This document shows positions 44,614 through 54,947 of a stretch of DNA of 64,000 nucleotides, in pieces. The stretch lies in the NCBI GenBank assembly GCA_002747325.1, contig PDOZ01000034.1:1-64000 (forward strand), written 5' to 3'. This stretch comes from Rhodobacterales bacterium. Its GTDB lineage: Bacteria > Pseudomonadota > Alphaproteobacteria > Rhodobacterales > Rhodobacteraceae. Position numbers and translations under genes: made by a program. Each line of letters begins with the position of its first letter. Positions within the stretch are counted from its first letter, which is position 1. The notes beneath the pieces were generated by a model, which ran no database searches, had not been told where the DNA came from, and saw only the letters and a program-made list of their open reading frames with translations.

Positions 44614-46056
44614 TTACTCCACCAACGGCAGCAGGCTGTCCATCGAGGCCTTGGCGTCGCCGTAGAACATCCGGGTGTTCTCTTTGTAGAACAGCGGGTT
44701 TTCGATGCCGGAATAGCCGGTGCCCTGCCCGCGTTTGGAGACAAACACCTGCTTGGCTTTCCACACTTCCAGAACCGGCATGCCGGCGATGGGCGAGGCC
44801 GGGTCTTCCTGTGCTGCGGGGTTGACGATGTCGTTGGAGCCGATGACGATCACCACGTCGGTTTCCGGGAAATCCTCGTTGATCTCGTCCATCTCCATCA
44901 CGATGTCGTAAGGCACTTTGGCCTCCGCCAAGAGCACGTTCATGTGCCCCGGCAACCGGCCCGCGACCGGGTGAATGGCGAAGCGGACATTCTTGCCTGC
45001 CGCCCGCAGTTTGCGGGTCAGTTCCGCCACCGATTGCTGCGCCTGCGCCACCGCCATGCCGTAGCCCGGCACGATGATGACTTCCTGCGCCTCGTTCAGC
45101 GCCGTCGCAACGCCGTCCGCGTCGATGGCCACCTGTTCGCCCTCGATCTCCATCGTGCTTTCCTGCGCCCCGCCGAAGCCGCCGAGGATCACCGATACGA
45201 AGGAGCGGTTCATCGCCACGCACATGATGTAGGACAGGATCGCGCCCGAGGAACCGACCAGCGCGCCGACCACGATCAACAGATCATTGCCCAGCGAGAA
45301 GCCGATCGCCGCCGCCGCCCAGCCGGAATAGGAGTTGAGCATCGACACCACGACCGGCATATCGGCGCCGCCGATGCCCATGATCAGGTGATAGCCGATG
45401 AACAAAGCGGCGAGGGTCAGCACGAAGAGCGGGAAGAAACCGCCGGTATTGAGATACCAGACGAGGCAGAGAAGCGACAACACCGCCGCACCGGCATTGA
45501 GCAGATGCCCGCCGGGCAGTTTGGTGGCCGCCGAGTCGACCTTGCCGGAGAGCTTACCGTAAGCGATGACCGAGCCGGTGAAGGTCACGGCCCCGATCCA
45601 GACGCCCAGCGACAGCTCAACCATCAGGATGTTGATTTCAACGCTAGTTTTCTTGGCGATCAGCTGCCCGAAACTGCCCAATTCCTTGACCGCATCCAGC
45701 CCGGACATCAGCGCCGCCGCCGCATTGCCGATCTCGAAATGGGCGTTGAAGCCAACGAAAACCGCCGCCAGACCGACCAGCGCGTGCATCCCCGCAACCA
45801 GCTCCGGCATCTGGGTCATCTCGACCTTGGAAGCCAGTAGATAGCCAATGACGCCGCCCGCCGCGATCAGCGGGATCGACAGCCACCAATGGCCGGAGCC
45901 GGGGCCGATCAGGGTCGCCAGCACCGCCAGCCCCATGCCGACAATGCCATACCAGACCGCCCGTTTGGCGCTTTCCTGCCCGGAAAGCCCGCCAAGGGAG
46001 AGGATGAAAAGAACTGCCGCGACGATGTAGGCGGCGGTGGTAAATCCGAGTTCCAT
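44614..46056 (-). CDS. pntB: NAD(P) transhydrogenase beta subunit PntB
   Basis: PntB (480 aa) forms the proton channel and NADP(H)-binding domain of the inner-membrane transhydrogenase that makes NADPH from NADH using the proton gradient. About nine membrane helices are followed by domain III, which shows [50 protein letters not shown] and [17 protein letters not shown]. It lies 15 bp after pntA on the same strand. Confidence 0.96.
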   Translation of the reverse strand: MELGFTTAAYIVAAVLFILSLGGLSGQESAKRAVWYGIVGMGLAVLATLIGPGSGHWWLSIPLIAAGGVIGYLLASKVEMTQMPELVAGMHALVGLAAVFVGFNAHFEIGNAAAALMSGLDAVKELGSFGQLIAKKTSVEINILMVELSLGVWIGAVTFTGSVIAYGKLSGKVDSAATKLPGGHLLNAGAAVLSLLCLVWYLNTGGFFPLFVLTLAALFIGYHLIMGIGGADMPVVVSMLNSYSGWAAAAIGFSLGNDLLIVVGALVGSSGAILSYIMCVAMNRSFVSVILGGFGGAQESTMEIEGEQVAIDADGVATALNEAQEVIIVPGYGMAVAQAQQSVAELTRKLRAAGKNVRFAIHPVAGRLPGHMNVLLAEAKVPYDIVMEMDEINEDFPETDVVIVIGSNDIVNPAAQEDPASPIAGMPVLEVWKAKQVFVSKRGQGTGYSGIENPLFYKENTRMFYGDAKASMDSLLPLVE

Positions 46057-46071
46057 AACGCGTCCTCCCTT

Positions 46072-47649
46072 TTAGGATTTCTGGAACATGGCGAGCATCC
46101 GCCGGGTAACGAGGAAGCCGCCGAAGATGTTGATCCCGGCCATGAAGACCGAAACGGCGGCGAGCAGGATGACCAGGAACGAGCCGGAGCCGATCTGTAG
46201 CAACGCGCCGAGGATGATGATCGACGAAATGGCGTTGGTCACGGCCATCAGCGGCGTGTGCAGCGAATGCGCCACGTTCCAGATCACCTGGAAACCGACG
46301 AACACCGCCAGCACGAAGACGATGAAATGCTGCATGAAGGAGGCGGGCGCGACAAGGCCCAGCCCCAGCAGCAGCACCGCACCAGCCGCGATCAGCGTGA
46401 CCTGTTTGCGGGTCGCGGCGCGGAACTGTGCCACCTCCAGCGCCCGTTTTTCCTCCGCCGTCAGTTCCGGCACCAATGGGGCGGTCGGTTTCTTCACCGC
46501 AATCGCCGCAACTTTCGGCGGCGGCGGCGGGAAAGTGATCTCGCCCTGATGGGTCACGGTCGCGCCGCGGATCACGTCGTCTTCCATGTCATGCACGATC
46601 TGCCCGTCTTTTTCCGGCGTCAGATCGGCGAGCATGTGACGGATATTGTTGGCATAAAGGCTCGACGCCTGCGCCGCCATGCGCGAGGGGAAATCGGTAT
46701 AGCCGATGATGGTCACGCCGTTATCGGTGACGATCTTTTCATCCGCCACGGTCAGCTTGCAGTTGCCCCCCTTCTCCGCCGCGAGATCAACGATCACCGA
46801 ACCGGGCTTCATCGCCTCGACCATGTCTTTGGTCCAAAGCTCCGGCGCCTCGCGGTTGGGGATCAGCGCGGTGGTGATCACGATGTCCACCTCCGGGGCC
46901 AGCTCGCGGAACTTGGCCAGCTGCGCCTCGCGGAACTCGTCGGACTGCACGGAAGCGTAGCCGCCGGTGGCCGCACCGTCCTGCCCCTCTTCCTCGAAAT
47001 CGAGATAGACGAACTCGGCGCCCATTGATTCGACCTGCTCCGCCACTTCCGGGCGCACGTCAAAGGCCAGCGTGATCGCACCGAGCGACGTGGCCGTACC
47101 AATCGCCGCCAGACCGGCAACCCCGGCCCCGACCACCAGCACCTTGGCCGGCGGCACCTTGCCCGCCGCCGTGACCTGTCCGGTGAAGAAACGGCCAAAG
47201 TTGTTGCCCGCCTCGATCACCGCGCGGTAGCCCGCGATATTGGCCATCGACGACAGCGCATCCATCTTCTGCGCCCGGCTGATACGCGGCACCATTTCCA
47301 TCGCCAGCACATTGGCGCCCTTGGCCTTGGCCAGCTCCATCCCCTCTTCATTCCCGCCGGGATTAAAGAAGGAAATCAAGGTCTTGGACTTGTTGAGCCG
47401 CTTCAGCTCGGTCTCCGAGGGTGGGCGCACCTTGGCGATAATATCCGCCGCTTTCCACAGAGCCGCCGCGGTTTTGACAACCTCAACCCCCGCCGCTTCA
47501 TAGGCCGCATCCGAGAAGCCCGCAGCCTCCCCCGCGCCGGCCTGAATGAGACATTCATAGCCCAGCTTTTGCAGCATCCCCGCCGATTCCGGCGTCATCG
47601 CCACCCGGTTTTCACCGGCGATTGTTTCCTTTGGAACCCCGATTTTCAC
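46072..47649 (-). CDS. pntA: NAD(P) transhydrogenase alpha subunit PntA, GTG start
   Basis: PntA (525 aa) carries the NAD(H)-binding domain [21 protein letters not shown] at the start, [23 protein letters not shown], and [13 protein letters not shown]. The C-terminal membrane part (about residues 420-520) is fused, so this is the E. coli-like two-subunit form rather than the three-subunit form found in some alphaproteobacteria. GTG at 47649 follows GGAGGAAGAAG and matches the family N-terminus exactly; the upstream ATG adds an unrelated extension. Confidence 0.95.
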   Translation of the reverse strand: MKIGVPKETIAGENRVAMTPESAGMLQKLGYECLIQAGAGEAAGFSDAAYEAAGVEVVKTAAALWKAADIIAKVRPPSETELKRLNKSKTLISFFNPGGNEEGMELAKAKGANVLAMEMVPRISRAQKMDALSSMANIAGYRAVIEAGNNFGRFFTGQVTAAGKVPPAKVLVVGAGVAGLAAIGTATSLGAITLAFDVRPEVAEQVESMGAEFVYLDFEEEGQDGAATGGYASVQSDEFREAQLAKFRELAPEVDIVITTALIPNREAPELWTKDMVEAMKPGSVIVDLAAEKGGNCKLTVADEKIVTDNGVTIIGYTDFPSRMAAQASSLYANNIRHMLADLTPEKDGQIVHDMEDDVIRGATVTHQGEITFPPPPPKVAAIAVKKPTAPLVPELTAEEKRALEVAQFRAATRKQVTLIAAGAVLLLGLGLVAPASFMQHFIVFVLAVFVGFQVIWNVAHSLHTPLMAVTNAISSIIILGALLQIGSGSFLVILLAAVSVFMAGINIFGGFLVTRRMLAMFQKS

Positions 47650-47779
47650 GTCTTCTTCCTCCGTTATCGCCCGGCGCGGGAAAGACAAAACGCCCCGCCG
47701 CCCGGCCATTCCCCTGCAACATAAGCGAAGTTTTACGCGGATGCAGCATTTCCTGACATGACGCTGCGCAATTTAGTCC

Positions 47780-48229
47780 CTAAATCCAGCGCCGCACCTG
47801 CGCGAAATAGTCCATCGCCTCGACCCCGAAAGTCTCCAACAGCCCGATCTCCTCGCCTTCGATGAAGCGTTTGGTGATGATGGAAACGAATAGCGGCACG
47901 AGGAAAATTGCGGGTAAAATGTCCCAATACAGCACCGCGCCCGCGATCACCAACACATCGCCAAGATAGATCGGATTGCGGGTCAGGCGGTAAATCCCGT
48001 GGGTGACAAAGGCACTCGCGCGCTCGCGGGGAATGATGGTCGTCTTGCGCCGGATCAGCTCGAACAGCCCGCCGCCCATCGCGACCAGCCCGGCCACAAT
48101 CAGCACCAGCCCCGCAATATCCAGCCCCGGCAGGCCCAGCGCAAAGCCCGGAATCACCCGGTCAAAACCAAAGCCCAGCGCCAACATAAGCGCCAGCCAG
48201 ACCGGCGGCATATCCAACCATTTCAGCAC
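47780..48229 (-). CDS. Isoprenylcysteine methyltransferase-like (ICMT/PEMT) membrane protein, GTG start
   Basis: A 149-aa membrane enzyme with about four hydrophobic segments. The signature HGIYRLTRNPIYLGDVLVIAGAVLYW and the later RFIEGEEIGLLETFG match the ICMT/phospholipid-methyltransferase fold that binds SAM at the membrane face. GTG at 48229 has GGAGG 7 nt upstream. The substrate is unknown. Confidence 0.8.
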   Translation of the reverse strand: MLKWLDMPPVWLALMLALGFGFDRVIPGFALGLPGLDIAGLVLIVAGLVAMGGGLFELIRRKTTIIPRERASAFVTHGIYRLTRNPIYLGDVLVIAGAVLYWDILPAIFLVPLFVSIITKRFIEGEEIGLLETFGVEAMDYFAQVRRWI

Positions 48230-48445
48230 AGCAATCCTCCCTCTTCCCCAAAGTATCCGCGCCGGGGCACCAAATTGCAAGCGCGCGGGCAAATGCCGCC
48301 AAATTGTCATGATTTTTCATAAAATTGGCCCGTTTGCGCCCCGCCCCGCCCGCATTTGTGCGGTTTCTTTGCTCCAAACCGCCCGCGCGCGTCGTGGTGC
48401 GTATCAAGAACCCGAAACGGGTCAGAGCAGAAAAGAGCGCAGAGC

Positions 48446-50686
48446 ATGGCCACCTATCGGTTCAAATTCTATGATCTGAATCCGGCGACCATTATGTCGA
48501 GCAATGTCGGCTCGACCTTCACCTGGACCGGCCCGACCGATCCGGTAGGGCGCGCAACCGTTTTCGACCCGGAAAGCGGTATCGAAGGCATCACGCTGGA
48601 CGATGACAGTAGCGGCGGCGAAAGCGCTACGGCGGATGTGACGCTTAACGGGGCCAGTTCGATCGGGGTCACTGTCGACGCCGAACAGGCCTGGACCGTG
48701 ACCAATACCGCCACCGGCGAGAGCTTCGACATCATCCAGTTTCAGGTCGAAGGCGGCGGGGCGTCGGGCTATTACACGGTCTCGGAAATGCCGCTCGAAG
48801 CGGGCGTTACCTATACGGTCACGGCCTATGACAGCAACCCGAACGTGCTGTTTGGCGACCCGGCCTTTAGCCATGACGATTATGTCGGGGTAAACAACGT
48901 GGTCGATGGCACGGCGGGCAATGACGTCATCGACAACAGCTATACCGACGCCGATGGCGATCAGATCGACGATGGCTGGGGCGGCGGTGCGGATCAGATG
49001 GGCAATACCGTGCTGGCCGGCGCGGGCGACGACACGGTGCAATCGGGCGCGGGCGACGACATTATCTATGGCGGTTCCGGCAGCGACACGCTCGACGGCG
49101 GCACCGGCGATGATGTGATTTACGGCGACAGCGATGTGCCCCCGCCCCGCCTCGATCTCAACTGGAGCGATGAGGGCAGCAACGGGACCAGCCTCGCGGC
49201 GGGGTTCACACAGAATACCGGCGGGGTCGATGTCGCGGTCAGCTTCATCAATGATGGCAACAACGCCCCGACCTACGCGGTCAGCAATTCGGCCCAATAT
49301 GTCGCCCCCGGCGAGGAAATGGCGACCAATTCCGGCCTGCGCCTTTATGGCACCGGCGACGGCGAGACCTCGACCACGGTGCTGAACTTCTCCGGTAGCG
49401 CCGGCTCTGGCTATGCCGACGAGGTAAAAAACGTTACCTTCCGCCTCAACGACATCGACGCCTATGCGGGCAACCATACCGACACCATCATCGTCACCGC
49501 AATGGATGCGAACGGCGACCGCGTCAACGTGACCCTGACGCCTTCGGGCAATGACACGGTATTGGGCAATACGATCACCGCGGGCAATTCACTCGACAAC
49601 CCGAACCAGGCGAACGGCTCCGCTCTGGTCGAAATCGCCGGGCCGGTATCGGAAATCCGGATACACTACCTCAACGGCCAGAACGGCACCCACGCCCTCT
49701 GGGTCACCGATGTGCATTTCGATGCCATGCCCGCTGCCGAGGCGGCGGGGAATGACACGATCACCGGCGGCGCGGGCGATGACGAACTTTACGGCGAAGT
49801 CGGCGACGACATCCTCACCGGCGGCACCGGCAGCGACACGCTCGATGGCGGCGCGGGCAACGATACGCTGAACCTCGGCGCGGGCGACAGCGCGGTGGGC
49901 GGCGATGGCGACGACACCTTTATTCTCGATCCCACCCTCGCCCTTGGCGGCCCCGGCTCGACGATTACAATCGACGGCAATGAAGGCGGGGAAACCGCTG
50001 GGGATACGCTTGATTTTCAAGGGCTTGTCAGCCTCGACGACATTACCTTCACCGACCCCGAAAACGGTTCGGTCACGCTGTCGGACGGGACGCTCGTCAC
50101 CTTCAACAACATCGAAAACATCGTCATCTGCTTCGGTCACGGCACGGCAATCGAAACGCCCTACGGCCCGCGCCCGGTGCAGGATCTCGCTCCCGGCGAT
50201 CTGGTCCTGACCCGCGATCACGGCCCGCAGCCCCTGCGCTGGGTCGGGCGCAAAACCGTCGCGGGCCGCGGCAGCGTTGCCCCGATCCGCTTCGCCCCCG
50301 GCGCGTTTGGCAACCGCGAAGAACTGATCGTATCGCCGCAACACCGCATGGTGCATGGTTCCAGCCTCTCAACCCTGTATTTCGCCGATCCGGAAGTAAT
50401 GATCCCGGCCAAATATCTGGTGAACGGCACCACGATCACGCAGGATGAGGTCGCTTCCGTGACCTATTATCACCTGCTGTTTGACCAGCACGAGGTGATC
50501 CGCTCCGCCGGGGCGTGGTCCGAGAGTTTCCACCCCGGCGCGCAGGGGCTGGGCGCGCTGTCCGACGCCGCCCGCGCCGAACTGTTTCACCTCTTCCCCG
50601 AGCTTGCCACCAACCCGAACGCTTACGGCGACACCGCCCGCATGGTGCTGAAACGTCACGAAAGCGCCCTGCTGCTGGCGGGGTGA
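48446..50686 (+). CDS. RTX calcium-binding protein with C-terminal Hint domain
   Basis: A 746-aa protein without a Sec signal, expected to leave by type I secretion. Two RTX blocks of GGxGxDxLx type are seen (around residues 190-230: AGAGDDTVQSGAGDDIIYGGSGSD; and around 435-500: GGAGDDELYGEVGDDILTGGTGSD), separated by a beta-rich domain. The Hint (hedgehog/intein) domain begins at about residue 555 with catalytic Cys in IVICFGHGTAIETPYG, followed by PVQDLAPGDLVLTRDHG and VSPQHRMV. Such RTX-Hint proteins are common in roseobacters. The Hint part could self-process. Confidence 0.88.
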   Translation: MATYRFKFYDLNPATIMSSNVGSTFTWTGPTDPVGRATVFDPESGIEGITLDDDSSGGESATADVTLNGASSIGVTVDAEQAWTVTNTATGESFDIIQFQVEGGGASGYYTVSEMPLEAGVTYTVTAYDSNPNVLFGDPAFSHDDYVGVNNVVDGTAGNDVIDNSYTDADGDQIDDGWGGGADQMGNTVLAGAGDDTVQSGAGDDIIYGGSGSDTLDGGTGDDVIYGDSDVPPPRLDLNWSDEGSNGTSLAAGFTQNTGGVDVAVSFINDGNNAPTYAVSNSAQYVAPGEEMATNSGLRLYGTGDGETSTTVLNFSGSAGSGYADEVKNVTFRLNDIDAYAGNHTDTIIVTAMDANGDRVNVTLTPSGNDTVLGNTITAGNSLDNPNQANGSALVEIAGPVSEIRIHYLNGQNGTHALWVTDVHFDAMPAAEAAGNDTITGGAGDDELYGEVGDDILTGGTGSDTLDGGAGNDTLNLGAGDSAVGGDGDDTFILDPTLALGGPGSTITIDGNEGGETAGDTLDFQGLVSLDDITFTDPENGSVTLSDGTLVTFNNIENIVICFGHGTAIETPYGPRPVQDLAPGDLVLTRDHGPQPLRWVGRKTVAGRGSVAPIRFAPGAFGNREELIVSPQHRMVHGSSLSTLYFADPEVMIPAKYLVNGTTITQDEVASVTYYHLLFDQHEVIRSAGAWSESFHPGAQGLGALSDAARAELFHLFPELATNPNAYGDTARMVLKRHESALLLAG

Positions 50687-50701
50687 TCAGGGGTCTACGC
50701 C

Positions 50702-51466
50702 CTAAAGCGGGCGGCATTCCCCCGCTTTGAACGCAAGCGCCGCTGCGCCCAGCGCCTCGAAAAGCGGGAGCGACACCGGGTCGGAAGCGGCGTGAAATTC
50801 CGGGTGCCACTGCACCCCGCAGGCAAATCCCGCCGCGCCCTCGACATAGAGCGCTTCCGGCGTGCTGTCATCGGCGCGCCCGTCGATGATGACCCGCGCC
50901 CCCGCATCCTTGACCCCCTGCCCGTGCAGCGAATTGGTCATCACTTCCGCCGCGCCGAGCAGCCGATGAAACACCCCGCCTTCGGTGAAATGCACCCGAT
51001 GGCGCAAGGCAAATTTCTGCTCCTGCGTGCCCGCGGGTGGCATCCGATGGTTCATCCGGCCGGGCAATTCACGGATCTCGGGGTAGAGCGAACCGCCCAA
51101 CGCCACGTTCATCTCCTGAAAGCCCCGGCAGACGCCAAAGATCGGCTGACCGCGCTCAACGCAGGCGCGCACCAGCGGCAGCGTCACCGCATCGCGGCAG
51201 CGGTCAAACTCCCCATGCGCCTCCGTCGCGTCCTCACCGTACTCCGCCGGATGCACGTTGGGCCGCCCGCCGGTGAGCAAAAACCCGTCGCAGGTCGCCA
51301 GAAGCTCCGGCACGGTGACGAAATGCGGGTCCGCCGGAATGACCAGCGGCATGGCATGCGCCGCCTGCGCCACCGCCTCACAATTCATCACCCCCGTGGC
51401 CTGCACGGGATAATCGTCGCCCAACAGGCCGGAATTGCCGATAATACCGATGACTGGTCGCGCCAT
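50702..51466 (-). CDS. Class I glutamine amidotransferase, gamma-Glu-GABA hydrolase (PuuD) type
   Basis: A 254-aa hydrolase of the peptidase C26 family. The nucleophile Cys is in PIFGVCRGFQEMNVALGGSLY (near residue 118), and the His-Glu pair is in GVQWHPEF. GFLLTGGRPNVHPAEYG is the PuuD-type oxyanion strand. Members split gamma-glutamyl-GABA in putrescine use or act on other gamma-glutamyl amides. The ATG at 51466 begins directly with ARPVIGIIGN; the larger frame upstream is antisense to pepN and is discarded. Convergent with the RTX gene. Confidence 0.87.
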   Translation of the reverse strand: MARPVIGIIGNSGLLGDDYPVQATGVMNCEAVAQAAHAMPLVIPADPHFVTVPELLATCDGFLLTGGRPNVHPAEYGEDATEAHGEFDRCRDAVTLPLVRACVERGQPIFGVCRGFQEMNVALGGSLYPEIRELPGRMNHRMPPAGTQEQKFALRHRVHFTEGGVFHRLLGAAEVMTNSLHGQGVKDAGARVIIDGRADDSTPEALYVEGAAGFACGVQWHPEFHAASDPVSLPLFEALGAAALAFKAGECRPL

Positions 51467-51604
51467 GTCGTCCCCTCTGTGATCGTCCCGCCAGATCGCC
51501 CCGAATGTAGCCCCGCGCGCGCAAAACACAAGCGCCCGGACTTGTCCCCGCCGCAACGCGCGCCTAGATAGGTCCGGCGCATATATTTTCCACAAGAGGT
51601 CACC

Positions 51605-54190
51605 ATGGCGGAGCAGAATACGCAACTGGAAGCAAGGAAAATCTTTCTGGCGGATTACACCCCGCCCGCCTACCTGATCGACCAGGTGGAACTGACCTTC
51701 CGCCTCGCTCCGACCGCCACGCGGGTGATTTCCCGCATCGCTTTCCGTCCCAATCCCGCCGCGACCTCGCGCGAATTTTTCCTGCATGGCCAGGAGCTTA
51801 CCCGCCTCTGGGTCAAGGTGGACGGCCAAGAAATCGCGGTGGAGGACGTCGAAGACGGTATCCGCGCCGAGGTGCCGGACGCGCCGTTCCTCTGGGAAGC
51901 GGAAGTCGAGATCGCGCCGGAAGGCAACACCTCGCTCAACGGGCTCTATATGTCCAACGGCATGTATTGCAGCCAATGCGAGGCGGAAGGCTTTCGCAAG
52001 ATCACCTATTACCCCGACCGCCCGGACGTGATGGCGCCGTTCAAGGTGCGCATCGAGGGGAGCGACCCGGTGCTTTTGTCCAACGGCAACCCGACCGGCG
52101 CGGGCAAACTCGAGGCGGGCGGCAACTGGGCCGAATGGGACGATCCGTGGCCCAAACCGGCCTATCTCTTCGCGCTGGTGGCGGGCGATCTCGTTGCGCG
52201 CGAGGACCATTTCACCACCGCCTCCGGCAAGCCCGTTGACCTCAAGCTCTGGGTCCGCCCCGGCGACGAACACAAGACCGCCTTCGGCATGGAGGCGCTG
52301 AAAGCCTCGATGCGTTGGGACGAAGAGGCTTACGGGCGCGAATACGATCTCGACATTTTCCAGATCGTCGCCGTTTCGGACTTCAACATGGGGGCGATGG
52401 AAAACAAGGGGCTGAACATTTTCAACACCTCCGCCGTGCTGGCCAGCCCCGAAACCTCGACGGACGCCAACTTTGAGCGCATCGAAGCCATCATCGCGCA
52501 TGAATATTTCCACAACTGGACCGGCAACCGCATCACCTGCCGCGACTGGTTCCAGCTCTCGCTGAAAGAGGGGCTGACGGTGTTTCGCGATCAGGCCTTC
52601 TCCGCCGACATGCGCGCCCCCGGTGTGCGCCGCATCGAGGACGTGACCGACCTGCGCAGCGCCCAGTTTCGCGAGGATAACGGCCCGCTGGCCCATCAGG
52701 TGCAGCCGGACAGTTTCGTCGAGATCAACAATTTCTACACCGCGACCATTTACGAAAAAGGCGCCGAGATCATCCGTATGCTGCACACGCTGGTCGGGCC
52801 GGAAACCTACCGCAAGGCGCTGGACCTGTATTTCGACCGCCATGACGGGCAGGCCTGCACCATCGACGACTGGCTCACCGTGTTCGAGGACACGACCGGC
52901 CGCGATCTGACGCAGTTCAAGCGCTGGTATAAAGAGGCGGGCACGCCGCGGCTCAAGGTCACGGAAAGCTGGGATGCGGATGCCGGGCGGCTGACGCTGA
53001 ACTTCGCGCAATCGACCCCGCCGACACCGGGCCAGCCGGAAAAGAACCCGCGCGTCATCCCGATTGCCGTGGGCCTGATCGGGCCGAATGGCGACGAGGT
53101 TCTGGGCACGCAAGTGCTTGAAATGACAGAGGAAACGCAGAGCTTCCACTTTGACGGGCTGGCCGCAAAGCCGGTTGCCTCCATCCTGCGCGGCTTCTCC
53201 GCCCCGGTCATTTTGGAGCGCGAGATTTCGGCCCAGACCAACGCCTTCCTCTTTGCCCATGACACCGACGATTTCAACCGCTGGGAGGCCGGGCGCGCCG
53301 TGGCCAAGGCGGTGCTGATCGGCATGATCACCGGGCAGGAAACGCCGCTACGCGACTATCTCGACGCGCTGGCCGCCATGCTGCGCAACGATGCCCTTGA
53401 TCCCGCCTTCCGCGCCCTCACCATGCGCCTGCCGGGCGAGGACGATCTGTCGCAGACGTTGTTCGACGCGGGCCACACCCCCGATCCCGCCCGCATCTAC
53501 AACGCCCGCGAAACCCTGCTGCAGGAAATGGCGGAGCATTTGCAGGATCTCTTGCCGAAAATCGCCGCCGAGATGCAGATCGATGCACCGTTTGAGCCCA
53601 ATGCAGAGCAGGCAGGCAAGCGGGCGCTGGGGCTGGAAGTCCTCAAACTGACCACCCGGCTGGACGGCGGCGCGGCGGCGCAGGCGCTGTTTGAGCGCGC
53701 CGACAACATGACCCTGAGCCTCGGCGCTCTGGGCGCGCTGCTGGACGCGCAGAAGGGCGAGGCGGCGCTGGCGCAATTCTATGAACGCTGGAAGTCGGAT
53801 GCGCTGGTCATGGACAAGTGGTTCGGCATGCAGGTCGCCCATGCCGCGCCGGAACGCGCGCCGGAAGTGGCCGAAGCGCTGTCGCAACACCCTGATTTCA
53901 ATGAGAAAAACCCGAACCGCTTCCGCGCGGTCTTCGGCGCCCTGCTGCGCCATCAGGCCGGGTTCCACCGCGCCGACGGGGCGGGCTACCGCCTGATGGG
54001 CGCGCGCATCGCCGCACTGGACGCCATCAACCCGCAGATCGCCGCGCGGCTGTCCTCGGGCTTTGAAACCTGGCACCGCTTTGACGCGGACCGGCAGGGG
54101 ATGATGCGCGAAGAACTGGAAAAAATCGCCGCCAAACCGGGGATTTCCAAAGATCTGGCGGAGATGGTCGGGCGGATTTTGGCGGGGTAG
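51605..54190 (+). CDS. pepN: Aminopeptidase N (M1 family)
   Basis: PepN (861 aa) is a cytoplasmic zinc aminopeptidase in protein turnover. The GAMEN exopeptidase motif (MGAMENKGLNIFN) and the zinc motif HEYFHNW in IIAHEYFHNWTGNRITCRD (HExxH, with the second Glu in LKEGLTVFRDQAF) are intact. The length and the DUF3458-type Ig and C-terminal helical domains match the E. coli-type enzyme. The gene ends 3 bp before a convergent lipoprotein gene. Confidence 0.95.
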   Translation: MAEQNTQLEARKIFLADYTPPAYLIDQVELTFRLAPTATRVISRIAFRPNPAATSREFFLHGQELTRLWVKVDGQEIAVEDVEDGIRAEVPDAPFLWEAEVEIAPEGNTSLNGLYMSNGMYCSQCEAEGFRKITYYPDRPDVMAPFKVRIEGSDPVLLSNGNPTGAGKLEAGGNWAEWDDPWPKPAYLFALVAGDLVAREDHFTTASGKPVDLKLWVRPGDEHKTAFGMEALKASMRWDEEAYGREYDLDIFQIVAVSDFNMGAMENKGLNIFNTSAVLASPETSTDANFERIEAIIAHEYFHNWTGNRITCRDWFQLSLKEGLTVFRDQAFSADMRAPGVRRIEDVTDLRSAQFREDNGPLAHQVQPDSFVEINNFYTATIYEKGAEIIRMLHTLVGPETYRKALDLYFDRHDGQACTIDDWLTVFEDTTGRDLTQFKRWYKEAGTPRLKVTESWDADAGRLTLNFAQSTPPTPGQPEKNPRVIPIAVGLIGPNGDEVLGTQVLEMTEETQSFHFDGLAAKPVASILRGFSAPVILEREISAQTNAFLFAHDTDDFNRWEAGRAVAKAVLIGMITGQETPLRDYLDALAAMLRNDALDPAFRALTMRLPGEDDLSQTLFDAGHTPDPARIYNARETLLQEMAEHLQDLLPKIAAEMQIDAPFEPNAEQAGKRALGLEVLKLTTRLDGGAAAQALFERADNMTLSLGALGALLDAQKGEAALAQFYERWKSDALVMDKWFGMQVAHAAPERAPEVAEALSQHPDFNEKNPNRFRAVFGALLRHQAGFHRADGAGYRLMGARIAALDAINPQIAARLSSGFETWHRFDADRQGMMREELEKIAAKPGISKDLAEMVGRILAG

Positions 54191-54193
54191 CGC

Positions 54194-54790
54194 TTACCGG
54201 CAATAATCCTGCGCTCGCATCCAGCTTTGCATATCGGCGCGTTTGGCCGATTGGCGGAACGGCCCCCAATCGGCAGCAATGCCGCCCTTGCCGGTGGCGA
54301 TCACCCCGTCGCGCGGCACGGTGGTGTCGAGGATGCGCACGGCGCAGGACAGGTTGGCCGCGCCATCCTTGAGCGCCGCGCCGGACCCGGCTTCGCAGCC
54401 GTAATAGCGCGCCGTGGCCGGGGATATCTGCACCAGCCCGAACCAGCGCCCGCCGCCGCCAACCGCCTTGGCGTTCCAGGTGCTTTCATGCTTGGCCAGC
54501 GCCGACAAAAGCCCGGTCCAGAAGAGCTTGCGCCCCGCCGCGTCGTCTTCGCGCAGGCCGGGGCACCATTCGCCCATATCCGCAGGCCAGGTCGCCAGTA
54601 GCTTCTGCCCCTGCCCGTCCAGCGCCGCCAGCGTCGCGCGGGTCCAGTCCCGCCCCTCCGGCACATGGTCCCAGCGCATCACCGCCTCGGTAGCGCCCCC
54701 CTTCCCGCCCGAAACCAGCGGGGAAGCGGGCAAATCGAGACCGCCGGAACAGGCCACGAGAAGTGGAACTGCAAACAGGGACAAACGCAT
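54194..54790 (-). CDS. Lytic transglycosylase-like (SLT domain) lipoprotein
   Basis: A 198-aa lipoprotein; MRLSLFAVPLLVACSGG carries the lipobox LVAC with Cys 14. The SLT-like fold shows a catalytic Glu candidate in ALAKHESTWNAKAVGGGGRWFGLVQISPATARYYGC, the ES-W...GLVQI pattern of family 1 transglycosylases. Four further Cys may form disulfides. It should sit on the periplasmic side and cut peptidoglycan. Starting further upstream adds only antisense sequence. Confidence 0.82.
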   Translation of the reverse strand: MRLSLFAVPLLVACSGGLDLPASPLVSGGKGGATEAVMRWDHVPEGRDWTRATLAALDGQGQKLLATWPADMGEWCPGLREDDAAGRKLFWTGLLSALAKHESTWNAKAVGGGGRWFGLVQISPATARYYGCEAGSGAALKDGAANLSCAVRILDTTVPRDGVIATGKGGIAADWGPFRQSAKRADMQSWMRAQDYCR

Positions 54791-54947
54791 GGGAAACCTC
54801 GCAATCTTTGCCCCAGTGAAGCCCCTGCCCGGCCAAAAGCCAAGCCGCGCGCGCCCTTTGGGCCGATTTTTGCCCGCCGGAGCCGCGCCAAGCCTTGCCC
54901 GGCGGGCGCCGCTGGCATAGAAGGCGCGGGAAGAACTGGAGAGAGAC

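Noticed and set aside
51467..53260. Long minus-strand frame extending the amidotransferase to 852 residues
   Set aside because: It is antisense to pepN, whose M1 motifs are clear; the real amidotransferase starts at 51466.
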